Notes under the pieces: model-generated
What the model was told of the DNA's origin: nothing
The model's input: the letters and a program-made list of their open reading frames with translations, nothing else
Database searches by the model: none
Assembly (NCBI RefSeq): GCF_050948215.1
Contig: NC_135152.1
Span: 11,132,310-11,196,309, forward strand
Reading direction: 5' to 3'
Length of the DNA: 64,000 nucleotides
Source of the DNA: Halictus rubicundus
Taxonomy: Eukaryota; Arthropoda; Insecta; Hymenoptera; Halictidae
Translations under genes and position numbers: made by a program
In this document: positions 50,785 through 63,783 of the stretch, piece after piece
Numbering within the stretch: the first letter of the stretch is position 1
How the letters are laid out: every line of letters begins with the position of its first letter

Positions 50785-50985
50785 CGATCAGCAGAAAGAC
50801 TGAAATCGTGGCAACCGCCGACCCATATTTTTCAAAACATCCTCTATAAAAAAAAATATAACTCATTTAATTTCGATTATTTTCACTTAGAAAAAATCAC
50901 ACCTGTACATCAGATACCAATAAATACGTGTGCAAAATTTCAATGCAAAAGGTTCGATAGTTTTCCGGGAAAAAATTCCTAAAAA
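50785..50985. repeat. Dispersed repeat D, copy 2
   Basis: Partner of 41780-41985, about 9 kb away in the same orientation: GATCAGCAGAAAGACTGAAA, GGCAACCG, CATCCTCTATAAA, ACTCATTTAATTTCGATTAT, ACGTGTGCAAAATTTC, AATGCAAAAGGTTCGATAG. It lies about 450 bp upstream of the CNRIP1 start codon. Confidence 0.65.
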
Positions 50986-51431
50986 TTTGTGGAAAAATTG
51001 CCTCGAAAAGTAGAATGCTCCTTTAAGGACACCATAAAGGATCTTTTCCAGGATCAGGTAAAAGAAGCTTCGTAGCGGTTTTAGGGGCTCGAGGAGGGGA
51101 CCGGTGGGGTCGAGGAGCGAAACACCAGCAAAATCAAAGCCGCCGTCGCGTGCCGGAATCGCGTTACATGCACGACGACGTGGTTCAGTAAGCGCCGCGA
51201 CGCCCGTGGCGCACGTTGCAACGGATCGTTCGTTCGTTTCATGTCTCCATCCAGTGTGCTCCAATTATTTATTTCAAAATCGCGACCGTTCAAAGAAAGC
51301 AATCATCCTGCCGAGCATCGATTCACGGTCGATCGTGCGGTTCAGAGATCCGCGGATCCTCGCCGGCGAAGAAATTCCTCTCGTCAGTTTTCATTTTGGT
51401 TTCGCCACCTCAAGTTCGATTATGGGGCTAG

Positions 51432-51611
51432 ATGGGTGCTGATGAACATTTCCGAGTGACCTTATCCCTTCGAAGGGAACCGGATGCGGGTCCAGTTTAC
51501 TGCAAGATGGAAACCTCCGCGAGATTTCGCCAACTGAAAACCGTCAAGCTGAGCTGCGAGGCGACCTATCGGCTGGACATCAGCTTCAAACCGCCGCAAC
51601 TGTTGGAGTGG
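51432..51611 (+). CDS. CNRIP1: CNRIP1 homologue, first coding exon (partial gene)
   Basis: The exon encodes about 60 residues that match the N-terminus of CB1 cannabinoid receptor-interacting protein 1: MGADEHFRVTLSLRREPDAG, then PVYCKMET, a TVKL segment and FKPPQLLE. Family members of about 164 residues begin with the same beta-sandwich pattern (an R-x-P-x-x-G-P-V-Y/F core, a T-I/V-K-L strand, then K-P). CNRIP1 binds the C-terminal tail of CB1 in vertebrates; insects lack a clear CB1, so its role here is unknown. The ATG follows directly on an in-frame stop (51429). The donor is either GTACAG at 51612 or GTGGGT at 51608, so the end is uncertain by a few bases. The remaining roughly 100 residues were not found downstream and probably lie beyond the window. 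Upstream DNA (51060-51430) is CpG-rich and may be the promoter and 5' UTR. Confidence 0.8.
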
Positions 51612-51659
51612 GTACAGTGAATATCATAATACAATAATCATTCTCCTCTTGTTGTAAAA

Positions 51660-52990
51660 TAGTTCGTGTGTTGCTTGATCCTTGCGGTATTTACGGAGAA
51701 CGATGCTTTTGTTTCCTTTTGTTGCGCGACCCTTTGCGCGTTTGAAATCTCTGCAATCTTCCTACGTTGTTTAGGCAGATACGAGGTTGGTTATTTTGTC
51801 AAATTTGATTCTGCATTTCAAATCAACCAACTGTATTTCCTGTGTCATTTCACAGCATGAAGAAGAATATTTCATAACATACTTCCCCTTTGGGAAATAA
51901 AACGCGTTCAATTTTTCAGATCTTCACGATTTTCTCCGCAGCCTTGTGCACCTCTTTCATTTTCTTGTGCGATTCTTTGCGCGCGTGTAACTTCTGCAGT
52001 CATACGTTCCTTAGAAAGACACGAGGATATTAGTTCATTAAATTATGTTCTACATTTGATTAAATTACTTTCTCTCTGGGACGTGGAACGCTCAATTATT
52101 CACGATATTTGCAATTTTCTCAGGATCCTCGCTCAATTCTTTCATCTCTTCCGAGACCCTTTGTGCATCTGAAATTTCTTCAATTTTGATACGATTCTGA
52201 GAAAGGTACGAGGATAATAATTTACCAAATTATGTTCTTCATTTTATTTTATAACATTCTTTACCTTTTGGGACGTAAAACTCTTTCGAGGCTTTACGAT
52301 CCTCACGATATTCTCCGTAGCTTCGTGGACTTCTACCATTTTCTTGTGAGATCCTTCGAATACTTGGAATATCTTTGACCGTTGCATGCTCCTTAGAACG
52401 ATACGAGGATTTTAATTCGTCAAATTATGTTCTACACTTTGAATCAACAAATTGCGTGTAGTTTATAATTTCTCAGTTTGAGGAATTATATTTTCGAACG
52501 TTCTTTTCTTCCGTGTATTCGCGATTTTCTCCGTAGCTTCGTGCACTTCTTTCATTTTCTTATGAAATCCATTGTTGGCTTGGAATTTCCTGAACTCTCA
52601 TACGTTTCGCAGAAATAGTCGCTGAAAGGTACGGGAATAATACTTCACCAAATTAAATTGTACATTTCAGACGAACAAATTGTGTTTCGTTTATAATCCT
52701 ATAATTCTTCCTTTTAAAGATACATATATATGTATTTTATAACAATTGTTCTCTTTGGATTGTAAACGAATTTTCCACGATTTGCTCGATCTTCGCACAA
52801 TTCTTTCGTTTTCTTGTGAGACCCTTTGTAGTCTTGGAATTTCTTTAACCTTCGTAGGCTCTTTAGAAGATTCGCAGAAAGGTACAAGGATAATACTTTA
52901 TCAAGTTACGTTATACATCTTTAAATCAGCAAATTGTACTTCGTTTATAACTACACGATTTAAAGAAATATATTTTACAACACAGACAAG
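51660..52990. repeat. Degenerate tandem array, six copies of about 190-255 bp
   Basis: Recurring landmarks are TACGAGG or ACACGAGG near 51780, 52020, 52206, 52393, 52629 and 52884; GTxAAATTxxxTTCTxCATTT just after each; and, in most copies, CACGATTTTCTCCG or similar, TCTTTCATTTTCTTGTGxGA and TTTGxxxCT-GAAATTTCT before them. The array starts about 50 bp after the CNRIP1 exon, so it should lie in the first intron. Confidence 0.65.
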
Positions 52991-53451
52991 AGGACATTGG
53001 AGACTTGCACAATCTGAAGACCGCAAATGGTTCAATTTTGATTCTGAATAACGTATGAGTGTTAGAACAATGGTTACGAGTTATATTACAGGATTGCAGT
53101 CAGCTTAAAAAAAAATCACAGAGCCCCAATTTTACGACTGAAAAAATCTATTTCGTATTTCAAATAACCATTGTGCGTAGATTGCCCCGTTTTCGAAAGA
53201 GTTCGAATTTTTAGCCGGCTACGCGTGTCATTTAATTGGACTTGGATAACGCGTGTCTGGTCATTAATTGCCATTTCTGGTTGTCGCCAGCATGAATGCA
53301 CGTGTGACATAGGAAATCGTGATTACGTCGAAACACCTGCTGGATATAGTAAACATTTTATCGCACAGTCTCGGTCAACGATTTCGTGTACAATCATTGC
53401 GTTTCGCCTTGCACATTCTGTTTACTGCAGTTTCATTTGGTCTTCGACCTG

Positions 53452-53590
53452 ATGAAATATTCAAAAACAAGGAGTTCCTATTAAAGAATATTTCATAAGA
53501 AATCTCTATCGGAGAATATTTAGTAAAAAATTCCGGTCGATGAATATTTAATAGAAAACATGGAATATTTAGAAAATATAGGAAAGTTTT
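53452..53590. repeat. Minisatellite, unit about 28 bp
   Basis: GAATATTT recurs at 53487, 53514, 53542 and 53563, with AGAAAT, ATCGG or GTCGATG motifs between copies. About five imperfect copies. Confidence 0.55.
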
Positions 53591-55758
53591 AGAAAATCGA
53601 CTGTGTTGCATGCACGCCTGCAGCAAGTAGAAAGGGTAATCACTGAGCAGACATGTTACCCGCGGCCTACCCGATAGCCTCTAACATCCTTTTTCTCTAT
53701 CTGATCCTTCGTGACTCAATTTATTACACGAATCTTTCATCAAGCAATTATTTTAATCTTGCTACCGCTGTAGATCACTTTTATATTCAACGCTGAGTAA
53801 CCATAAAATCTGCATTACCAACGACTATCTTACATTTTCCTTCAATCTTGAAAATCTAAAAATGTAATACCGTAAAATTCGCACGAAATGCAATTTAAAA
53901 AGAAATTAAAAAAAATTACAGTATCCATCACAATATACAAAGAAATGAATTTTGTGTTCTGCAATCCTAACATTTAATTCTGTCGAATATATTACAGCCA
54001 AAATTAATTTCTAAATCTGATAAAAAAATAGTGTTATACATGGCCAACGTGTTAATAATTTCAGTACAGATGTAGCAACAAATGTTAACCTGGTATTTCC
54101 ATCAGCACGAAACACCGAGAGCCAAAATAGTAAACATTTTCCCCGGAGCGAATCAATGTTTTTGGCAAAATAGTAGACGTTCGATATTTATTGTTCGAGG
54201 GAAACTGCACCTGTCTCTGTTCGGCAAGCGCGCACGTCGTAGCTGCGCGAAAAGAATAATCTTTTGTCCCCCATTTTCTCGGAGACGGTACACAGAAGTG
54301 AACACACAGAACAACCACCGACGCATACAACATCCTTTTTACAACGTTTTCTGTGTGCAACCCGCGGCTAAAGCACGTAACGCGCGAAAAAAGATTGCGC
54401 CGGTTTCGAGCGCAGGATGAAGGACATGAATCATAGCTTGGAAACCGAATGATGCATGCATCCTTGTGCACCTTCGTTTAGGGTCGACCCCGAATATCGT
54501 GAACTCGCGTCCTAAACACTCGTGTTTCGTTCTGTTCGCCAGAGATCGCTGATAAACGCGGCCGTTTCAACGTTGCGCATTCGATGCCCACGAAATCATC
54601 TGTTTAACTCGCTCTCGCTGGGTTCGTTTGCCCCGCAGATATTATCGTTCGATGTATTTTGTTTATTGGTTTCGCCAAAATTTACGAGGACAACACGCCG
54701 TCCCTCACAGTTATCGCGTCGCTAAATTTTCAAAAATTCAACTTCTGCGACTGTTGAAAAATGTTACAAGGCCTCGTCCTGACCCTTCTGTCAATATCCA
54801 AAATTTTTTCTAAAACAACATTTAACTCTTTATCCAATAAATTAACAAATTTCCACACTACTACATTTTTCTGTATTCTACTGTTAAAAATTTAAGCGTA
54901 GTATGAATACATGCCTGCCACGAGACTCGGTATTTCCAGCGTGCTCCAAATAAAATTTTTCAAAGATATTCGCACAAATCAAATCTTTTCGCCAGTACAC
55001 GTACAATATAAAATTAAATGGTGTATTGACTATATTCGAAATACTATTTTATTCGAGATTGATTGGGCACTGCATGGAGCCCCGATAACCGCGATAATAT
55101 GGCGGCTGTTTATTCAAAAGTAAATATGAAAGTGTTAATGTAATTGAATTTGTAAATCTGTCGGGTGTGCGTGCCGCTGAATAGTAATCCGCTAATAAGT
55201 TTGCCCATAGCTTATCGTTTCTGTTTATTGTAGCGCCGAATGCACGCAAATCTCCGAGGTATGGTCGCAGTCGATTTTCTTGAAAGCCCCATGACAGTAA
55301 CTAAATTTGATTACGCAGTTTCCTGTTTGATTGTTCCGAAGCAATCAGACACGCTTTAATAGCTTGAATTGGGTGCAGCTATGACGATGTTGAATTTCGA
55401 TCGCTTTCACCTAAGTGAAGAAATACACGGTATAGCAGAAATGGAGGTAAAAGAATGAAAGTGGAAAAGAGAAGCTTATCGATCTAAGTGCAGGTCAAGA
55501 ATCACTTTTCCTGTTGAACGCCTAAGCGAGAATTGCGAGAATCGATGTGTTAGTCACTGTTTGATGCTCCGGATATTTGAATCAAGTGCTTATGAGTGGA
55601 AAACAAATTCACTATCACTGGAATTTGTAGAGACAACTATAATCCACAAATTCTTAATTGTTGAGATTGTTAGAATAATTTATTGCGGATAAAGTATTGC
55701 GTTACAACACGGATGCTGTTGCAGTCGCCTAAATCATTGGAAGTATTCCGAAGTAGGG
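53591..55758. other. Presumed CNRIP1 intron or intergenic
   Basis: No further CNRIP1 exon was recognised. Overlapping 112- and 128-codon frames on opposite strands at 54082-54471 have no family match and no splice context. Confidence 0.4.
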
Positions 55759-55970
55759 TAAGGGACCCAATTACTGTAGGGGTACCGATTACTGTGCCTA
55801 TATTAATTATACTTATTTTTAAAACATTACGAATATTAGATATATCAAATATATATTAACTGATTGTACCTGATACAATCTGTAACTGATACCTCTTTTT
55901 AAATATTTATTATTTATTATTAAGTATTATTAATATAAGCACAGTACCCCCACAGTAATCGGGTCCCTTA
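55759..55970. mobile_element. MITE family B, 212 bp, terminal inverted repeats of about 40 bp
   Basis: The left end reads TAAGGGACCCAATTACTGTA, GGGGTACCG, TGCCTATATTAA. The inverted right end reads TAAGGGACCCGATTACTGTG, GGGGTACTG, TGCTTATATTAA. The interior is AT-rich with no frame. The superfamily is not settled because the target duplication is unclear. Confidence 0.8.
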
Positions 55971-58900
55971 GACACGGGTCTTTTCTATAGAATGTCTTTC
56001 TTCCACATTTTTAATATTTCCTATACGATTATTAGAAACCCCATTATAAAAGCGGTGTATTCTGTTACATGATTGGATATTGGAATACAATACTCTTCCG
56101 CGAATAATGAACATGAATCAGCCGCAGACCGTTTCATAACATTGACGTAATACGTATTTGTATCGAAATGAATATATAATTACAAATTTTGCTAATCGAC
56201 ACACCGATTTGTCTTCAATTTTGTTGTTATGTAGATTGTTATGCTACAACCGAAAATAGATTGACAGCGCATACGTTGTAGCACAAATAATTTAACCGAA
56301 TAGTGTATTCGTTAGACTCTTCTTCCGCTGCAAAAATGAATAAATGGTAAAAGAAAAATAGTAATAAACGTTTTCGTTTTTACATTTTTATCTCGAGCTA
56401 CGGATGACTTTATGTAAAAGACTGCAGAAATCTGTTTAAATATATGTTTGTAAATTGAATTTTACTTTTTATACAGTGCAATATTTAGTAGAAAATACGA
56501 GATTTTGCTTTCGGGAAAATCAGCTGTGAATATTATGCAAACATGTATTCGAGCTCACAATCAGTAGAAGTGGAATTTATGAACAGACATGTGTTGGCCG
56601 ATCACTATTCGACAGCACATGTTCTCACCGAATATTTGAATTTGATTTTCTCTATGATGGAACCTCTGAAACAAAAATTGCATCTACAGTGCTGACCTTA
56701 TTTTTCACAAGCAATTATCTCCTCCTTGATTTGACCACTATATCGAATATTTGTGGGACTTTTATTAAATTTATGGAAGAATAAAAACTGTAAATTTTCT
56801 ATTTTATAGGCTCACTTTATCTTCACATTAGGGACGGACCCTGGTCAATTACACGAACATTTTTCGCCACAAAAAGAGTTCTCCTTACAGAATTACTAAT
56901 ATAATCTATTCACAACTTCGAGGACCGATTTATTAAGAAACGAAGACTTCGTGAATTTTCGATTTTGCAAGCTAAAACTTTCATCCGAGGAACTGTTCTT
57001 TTTCGAATATTTGAAGGACTTTCTTCGCATATTTGACGTGTTCGGCCAACCTTTTCGCGTGTTTTCTATCGGCAGGTTATCCACGAAGGTCAACCTTTCA
57101 TCTGCGCCAGTAGCGGGATGCCTCAATATAACTCTAAGACGTATGAAGTGCGATCGTTCCAGTTTTATAAAACGTAACTTATTTTATGGCTACGAGAAGC
57201 GATCGTTTGGGGATAGTAAAACGCTACGACGACCGATGAATTCCTTCTTGCTGATCAATCGCAATTTCAATGCATGAAACTTGCACGAATCGAGATACAC
57301 CGGAGTTGCCCCCTTGATTTTCAAACGTCAATTGCCAGCGAAGCGTTTGTTGAAAATTGTCCGTTTCACGAACCATTTGCACAGAGACGAAAGTAGACAC
57401 CAGGGACTTCGAATTTGCATTTAGAATACAAGTTCTGCGTTATTCTGTGCGGAACTTTTAATCTTTCGAAGATGGATGTTTTAAAAATCATTATTACTAA
57501 AAACGCCACTCAAATTCTGCTTTAGAAAATTTCATCATAATTCCTCCGAAAGAATCGACTTCGTTATTAACCCTCTGACGGAGAGGTCCGTGTCCATTCA
57601 ATTCTAATCAGTTCGGATAATGGAGGTTCTACTAAATCGTGGATCAAACGAGTAAAAATGATTCGAACCGTGTCGTGTCTGGTGTCATTTTAAACGGAAA
57701 AATGTGGCGAATATGTCAGTAGCAGTGTCACGAAGAAACAATCAACGACGATAAAGTTATGCGATTAAATCTGTCCGACGCTAGCGGCAAGAGACCAGAG
57801 ACATTTCGGTGTCCCGTAGTTTGCAAGTATAGCAAGACACAACTGTAAGCACGATTTAAAGGAGTGAGTGAGGACCCTCGATCCGAGGATAATGTGTCCA
57901 TGGCGGTCGGAGGATCGCAAATCGTCGCTGACTGAACAGGAACAATGTCCTCGCGTCGATTAGTCCGAATTTATCGCGTCGTAGCATCGAAGAAACAGCG
58001 GAATTGTTTTTCCGGGCTGTCGAATGGGCTGGCATCGAACCGTTCTAGACGGCACGGTCTGAGAGGTTCGACGATAAGTTCGACGGGTTCACGAATGATA
58101 TCCTTTCGCGGATCGAGAATTACGAGGTGTCGCCGCGGAGGAATACTAATAGCCGTTTGTTGGCCGTAACACAGGAAATAACCACCGGGATGATGAACGC
58201 GTGCACGTTAAACACTCGTTTCGGTCTGCTCTCCGGTTAGGCGATCGTTTGGCACGAGGCGACTTAGCCCTTAATCGGTCGCCATAAACGCCCAAGGTGG
58301 AATATAAAAATGATAGCCCTCGAGTAATTGGGTCGACGTTTTTCGATCTCCCTCACCATTCCTTTTTCTCGCCGAGCAAACTTTTTCTAAACCTCCGTCC
58401 GAGCAAGATTCATGCTACCCGCGTCGCAAAAAATATTATGCTCCAACTTTTTCCGTTTGCTTGAAACAATTATAGCTGTTCCGGAAGGGTCGTGTTAGAA
58501 ACAAACTTCCAGCTTTTTTAGTAATAGCACACAAGTTGCTCCCAAGTTTTTTAATTCCGTCGAGATATTAGGCAATTTGTGCTGAACGGGATTATTTTTA
58601 TTCGCGGTGCGCCATGTGTCTAGTTCAATGAATTAGAAAAAGTTTTTATATTCTTTCATTCTTTTTGCTTGTAAATAATCAATAAATTTACGGAGAGAGT
58701 GCTGCGAGTTAATTTTCAGACCTAGTAATTTCACGTAATATAATTGTATTATATTGTAATTTCATTTATATGATATTGTAATTATTAAAGGCAGATATCG
58801 AGTAAATTTACAATGAACCGACGTTTTTAGGCAGATTGGGTCATTATTCCTCGATTCATTCTTTTTCGCGAGCTGAAAATTAACCGGTAGCAATTCTTAC

Positions 58901-59664
58901 TGGCGCCAGTGGCCGTGGTGTGAAGCGAAAATGGCGCAATGGCGTAATTAATTGTGTCATTTATTAATGAAACAGACGGTGGAAAGTCGTTCCAGCCTCC
59001 TACAGTTTGCAGAATGGATCATAATTGCCGAGCCAAGTATAAATGGAGATTTACCCGACTGCACGCGAATAAATTAATCGTAGGCGAATCGACACCGTGG
59101 AGTATTAAATTAAATAAACCTGTTCTAGGATCATGAATGTCGGCGATCCTAAAAACAACAAAGTGCTATGGTGAATGGCGCTTCCGCCACGGATTATCGA
59201 TTCGATGAAAAGGGTCTCCCAGCCCTGTGGCAATTTTATGGATATTAGTTTAGTGGTTAATGCATTAATCATCTACTTGAATGTGAATTTTAAGCTGCGG
59301 ACACTCTGAACGCTGAAAAAGTCAGCGACGTTTGGCTCTGATTTATCTCCTGTGCTATGACCTCTCCCAAAATCTAGAGGATAATTTCCGTATATAATTC
59401 ACTGTTCTGTTTAATAAACTAGCAACGTTAAAGTTGTTGTTGTTTTATTTCTTTTTTTTTTTAACAGAAAGTGACTGTCGTGGAAATTGACTGAAGTGGA
59501 TTAAATTCTTTCTTTAAATTCTTACTAAAGGTCGAGGACCATGTTTGTTATTCAAATATCAAAACAGGAACGTTAATTAAATTAATATAATTGCACTCGG
59601 ATCTCAATTTTATCGTGTTTCGTTGAATTGGGTTTGTGCGCGGGTGTACTTTGTATAACGGCAG
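55971..59664. other. Presumed CNRIP1 intron or intergenic
   Basis: Mostly AT-rich; a CpG-richer patch lies at 57770-58300. Only a single family C arm (57600-57730) is recognised. TTAACCCTCTGACGGAGAGG at 57568 is a possible TTAA-type element end. Confidence 0.4.
57600..57730 (-). repeat. Family C foldback element, single arm
   Basis: Carries CAGTTCGGATAATGGAGGTT, CTACTAAATCGTGGATCAAA, CGAGTAAAAATGATTCGAAC, GTGTCGTGTCTGGTGTCATT: a right arm very close to the one at 60705-60830. Confidence 0.65.
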
Positions 59665-60170
59665 TCCAATTAAAATTAACTTTTTAACGTGTTCATGCAA
59701 AACCCACCTCGTTGAAAATCTGCAAACAGATTTTACGTTTTCCAATTTCTAAAGTCTCTCTGTCAATCAGGAGTCAATTTATGAAATTGGATTATTTATA
59801 AAAGTGGTGATTCAATTTCAATTCACTTTTAACTTGTATAAAAAATTTACCCTGTTCAAAATCTACAAGCAGATTTTGTAATTTCTAATTTGAAAGAGGA
59901 CTCTCGGTCAATCAAAAACGATAACTCAATCACAATTTAATTTTAGCCGTCTCTATATAAAAATCATCCTGTTAAAATTCTACAAGCAGATTTTAAAAAC
60001 GTCTCTCTGTCAATCAAGCGTCTTTGTTTATAAAATTGTGGTATCCACAAAAACGACAGCTCAATCGCAATTTAATTTTAACCATGTCCATATGTATTCA
60101 CCATGTTCAAAATGTACAAGCCTATTTTAAGACCTCCAATTTTAAAATTGCGCCCGTCACTCACGAGTGT
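59665..60170. repeat. Degenerate tandem repeat, four copies of about 120-150 bp
   Basis: Units carry TGTTCAAAATCTACAAGCAG followed by ATTTT (about 59710, 59853, 59970 and 60108), a TCTCTCTGTCAATCA motif and CAATTTAATTTTAACC. Copies differ by small indels. Confidence 0.65.
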
Positions 60171-60493
60171 CTATTTTCCCAGACCTAAATTCACCGTAGA
60201 ATATCGATGACGACGATTTCAAAAACGTATCCGTCAGAGGGTAGCGAGCACGTCAGCGAGTAATAGATTAGGTTGCTCCACGGAACAGGTCTGTTGAGGA
60301 TAGAATGTTTGCCTGAACGTTCCCGCTGGAAACGTTCGTGGTGAAAGAAGTACAGTAATGTCTCGATACACACATGTGAAAACGTCGTGCACCGTATTGG
60401 ACATTAGATATGTCGGTGAGACAACACTAATCCAATGACATAACTTCCTTATCTTTAATCATTTCTTCGTCAATCTTTCACCAACACATTCGT

Positions 60494-60830
60494 CCGTTTT
60501 TCTGGTTAAAAAGAGACCAAACACGACGCAATTTGGCTCATGTTTACGCGTTTAGTTCACGATTTCGTAGCACCTCCATTATCCGAACGGGTGATATCTG
60601 AATCCTCCATTACTCGAATTAAACAATTTAATCTAAAGCGATTAATATACAATCAGAGTCAGTGTACAAATGAAGCCTATTATTCAACCGCTCGTCTTCC
60701 ACCGATCAGTTCGGATAGTCGAGGTTCTACTAAATCGTGAATTACACGAGTAAAAATGACCCGAACTGTATCGTGTTTGGTCTCATTTTTACCAGCAGTA
60801 TGTCACGAATACGTTGCTAAAAATTTTGTA
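60494..60830. repeat. Family C foldback element, both arms present
   Basis: The left arm (60494-60640) reads AGACCAAACACGACGCAATT, then TTACGCGTTTAGTTCACGAT, then CCTCCATTATCCGAAC. The right arm (60705-60830) is its inverse: GTTCGGATAGTCGAGGTTCT, ACTAAATCGTGAATTACACG, CGTGTTTGGTCTCATTTTTA. The arms are about 120 bp with about 65 bp between them. The open frame at 60540-60740 is a by-product of this repeat. Confidence 0.75.
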
Positions 60831-63004
60831 AAAAATTAATAATAAATAACGACATTTTTTCGCTGGATTAGTAGAATATTCACCGATAAGCTGATGTAGC
60901 TGTATCGTTTTCCCGCTATATTTTTATAAATTCGACGCCAACGGTAAAATATCAAGGAAAAGCGCCAGTACACGATGTAAGCAACATATCAGTCCGCATC
61001 TACAAGACAAACGTTTGCGTACGACACGTCGAGCTCTTGTTCGCGACTCCGGCGAAGATGATGGTTGAAAAATCGCGGCAGGCAATCAGATCCGCGCGAA
61101 ACACGTTTGATACGGCGAACGAATCCGGAAACGCGCGCTCGCGTAGGCGAAAGGGGACAACGATTGTCGGGTCAGGTGAAAAATCGTTCGCAATTAGAAA
61201 CCGGCCAGCGTGACACGTCTCCCCGGGGGTAAATTGGGTTTCGCCGTGGCGAAAACAAAAGGCGGGGGCGGGCTCCCGGAACGTTTAAACGGGGGCACAC
61301 GATGAAATGTGGACACGAAAGGTGAGAGTAGACCAGGTGTTGCCACGTACCCGCAATATGCATCGCCTTGAACTGCAAAACTTACGAATCGATTACGATT
61401 TTCATTCGTTTAACCCGCGGAGGGCAAGTGCGGCGTCGTCGCTCCGAATATAATTTCCATTCTGATTTCCATTCGCTGGTTTGCTGAATTACGCAGAACT
61501 TGCCGCGCATTTTCGGTTTCTTCCATTTACGTAAAACCAGAATGTCTCATCCGTCCTTGTCAGCCCAGATGCTTCCACAGCGTTCGAAGTTTTATTAATG
61601 TTTCACCGTACCATCTCTTTCATAACTGTGATAATTACATGCATTAAGTAAATTATTTTATTTATTGTTTTTTACGCACCTCTTTATGTTAGTCCGTACA
61701 GGAAGCATTCCCCGTTCTTCGTGAAATGCGTCCACAGCATTCGGAATTTCATTAATGCTTCTCTGTACAATTCCTTGCAGAACCGTGGTAATTAGAATTC
61801 TTTCGTCGTGGGTATTATTATGCGACATAATAAATTTTATTTTGACTCAAAATAAGTGTATATAAAACACATCTACTGTTTTTATGTTGCACAAAAATTT
61901 GCAGTCTAATCGTAGTATTGAGTTGATGTTTTACTGGGTTTTCTTCGACCACCCACAATTTCATCCTTATTTTTAAAAGGATGATTTCTATCTGAGAAAA
62001 GCACGAGAAAAATGATGCTAATGCTTTGTAAGAATTACCATACATCAACTGTTGATATTTAATCGTACTTCAAGATTTTTAATTGTAATAGCGTGGGGCA
62101 TGCACGTACAAAACAACTTAAAAAACGGAAACCACCTTAAAATTGTTGATCTCGGACCGTGTTAAACACGACACAGTCATTAAAAAGCTTTCCGATAAGC
62201 TACCCGTGCGCGAAGATCTGCGAAGGATTAATTATGTTATCAATGGCAAGGTGCAGGAACGGTGTTCCGAATATTATCAGATCGCCGAGGTGTGAAACTC
62301 GAATTCCGTCAGGTGTTCCATCTGGTATTTGATTGTCCGGAGAAGGTTCCGTGCGATTTGCAATTTAAAAAGTTCCGAATGGAATCGGTCTGATGGGGAA
62401 TTTAGTGTGAGCGACGCCGACAGCCGCCGGGTCGAAGGTGATCGACGCGAGGCACGGTCGAAATAATTACTATCCTAGCATGATGTATCGCGTTTTCACG
62501 GTGAAAAGATGTCGTTACGGGATAATAGGCACGTCGGAAGACGAGCGTGATCGTGCACGGCCGGCTGAAGTATCGACTGACGCTCCGAGCCCGCGGTTGA
62601 AAGTCAGCCGGTGCTCGCAACAGGAATTCAAACGAGAATTACTCGACTTGACGGTAATTGCGACACGCTGTGCGTAAATATACGCGCCACGCGCCGTAAT
62701 GTTTAATAATTCCGCCGTAATTCGCACAGCCGACGTGAACTACGAGCGTACTAATTTTTTCCGAGGACGCGACCGCTCTTGCGATTTGCAGCTAAAACTG
62801 GCTTGACGGTTGATAAAAGAAAAAAAGAGTTTTTTGTTTGGACACTCGTCGCAATGTGGATTTTCGTGGACATTGTTGTGGATCACAGTAATACCTCGGT
62901 ATACATGAAAATACCGGAGGTCGTAAAGTTCGAGCGCCACGCGTTGAAACTTTGACAAATAGTGAAATAACTTTTTCATTTTTAATTATTTACTCATGAA
63001 TCCT
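60831..63004. other. Presumed CNRIP1 intron or intergenic
   Basis: CpG-rich patches lie at 61000-61450 and 62160-62720. Small arginine-rich frames on both strands have no match. A fragment of the 155-bp repeat (AAAAATTTGCAGTCTAATCG) lies at 61893. Confidence 0.4.
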
Positions 63005-63270
63005 TTGCCAACACATTTGTGAGGTTTTTGCGATTAAAATGAGTCCAAGCACGATACTGTTTGGACCGTATTTACGCGTTGAATCCATGATTCAGTAGAA
63101 CCTCTATTATCCGAACAGATTATCTCCATTATCGATATACGTGTTTCTAAACTAATCGCCATTAAATAAAATAATTGTAAAGAAGCATTATGTGCACATT
63201 ATTGTGTTTTATAGAACTTTTACTTAATTCCTCATTACTTGAAGATTAACTGTTTTGTCTAGCATCATTT
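63005..63270 (+). repeat. Family C element, left arm and interior
   Basis: Carries TTAAAATGAGTCCAAGCACG, TTTACGCGTTGAATCCATGA, TTCAGTAGAACCTCTATTAT, CCGAAC, then an interior with ATAGAACTTTTACTTAATTC and CTCATTACTTGAAG. The same interior occurs alone at 10285-10420 (ATAGAACTGTTACTAAATTC). The right arm is missing. Confidence 0.6.
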
Positions 63271-63783
63271 TTGCATTAGATGGCTCATACGCAACACGAT
63301 TTATTGTACAAATTAGCTTGAATCAAATATTTGTTCGCTTCAGGAACAATATATTTCTTTCGGAAATACTGCGTGACGTAAACTTCTTAACCCACAAGGT
63401 AAATCCAATTAAACCATAAAAAGATTGTGGTAGATAGCGTAATATTTAAAAAGAAAAAAAGTTTACTCTTCAGAACTTATTTTTAAATCCGGTTGGCAAC
63501 GAAAGCTTACGCCATGATATCTCGATGCAAGAAAGTTTCAAAGCCGACAGGAACAGCGCCGGCTAACTAAGATTCAAATGACCACGTTCGTTCCCGCAAA
63601 TTATTTAGCCAATTACCTGTCCGATCAATGCGAAATTGGTTTCCCCTGCCAACGTTGCACAGCACAATGTTACTATTTTTAAAGACCGCTTCATCTTTTC
63701 TGTCTCGTGCCGAATTATAGTTAAACGTCAAATTTCATCGGGCGTCCTTGCGCTCTTCCTGAACGCGGGAGTAAATTGAACCA

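Noticed and set aside
54082..54471. Overlapping 112- and 128-codon frames on opposite strands
   Set aside because: No family match, no codon-like bias, and mutual overlap indicates chance openness.
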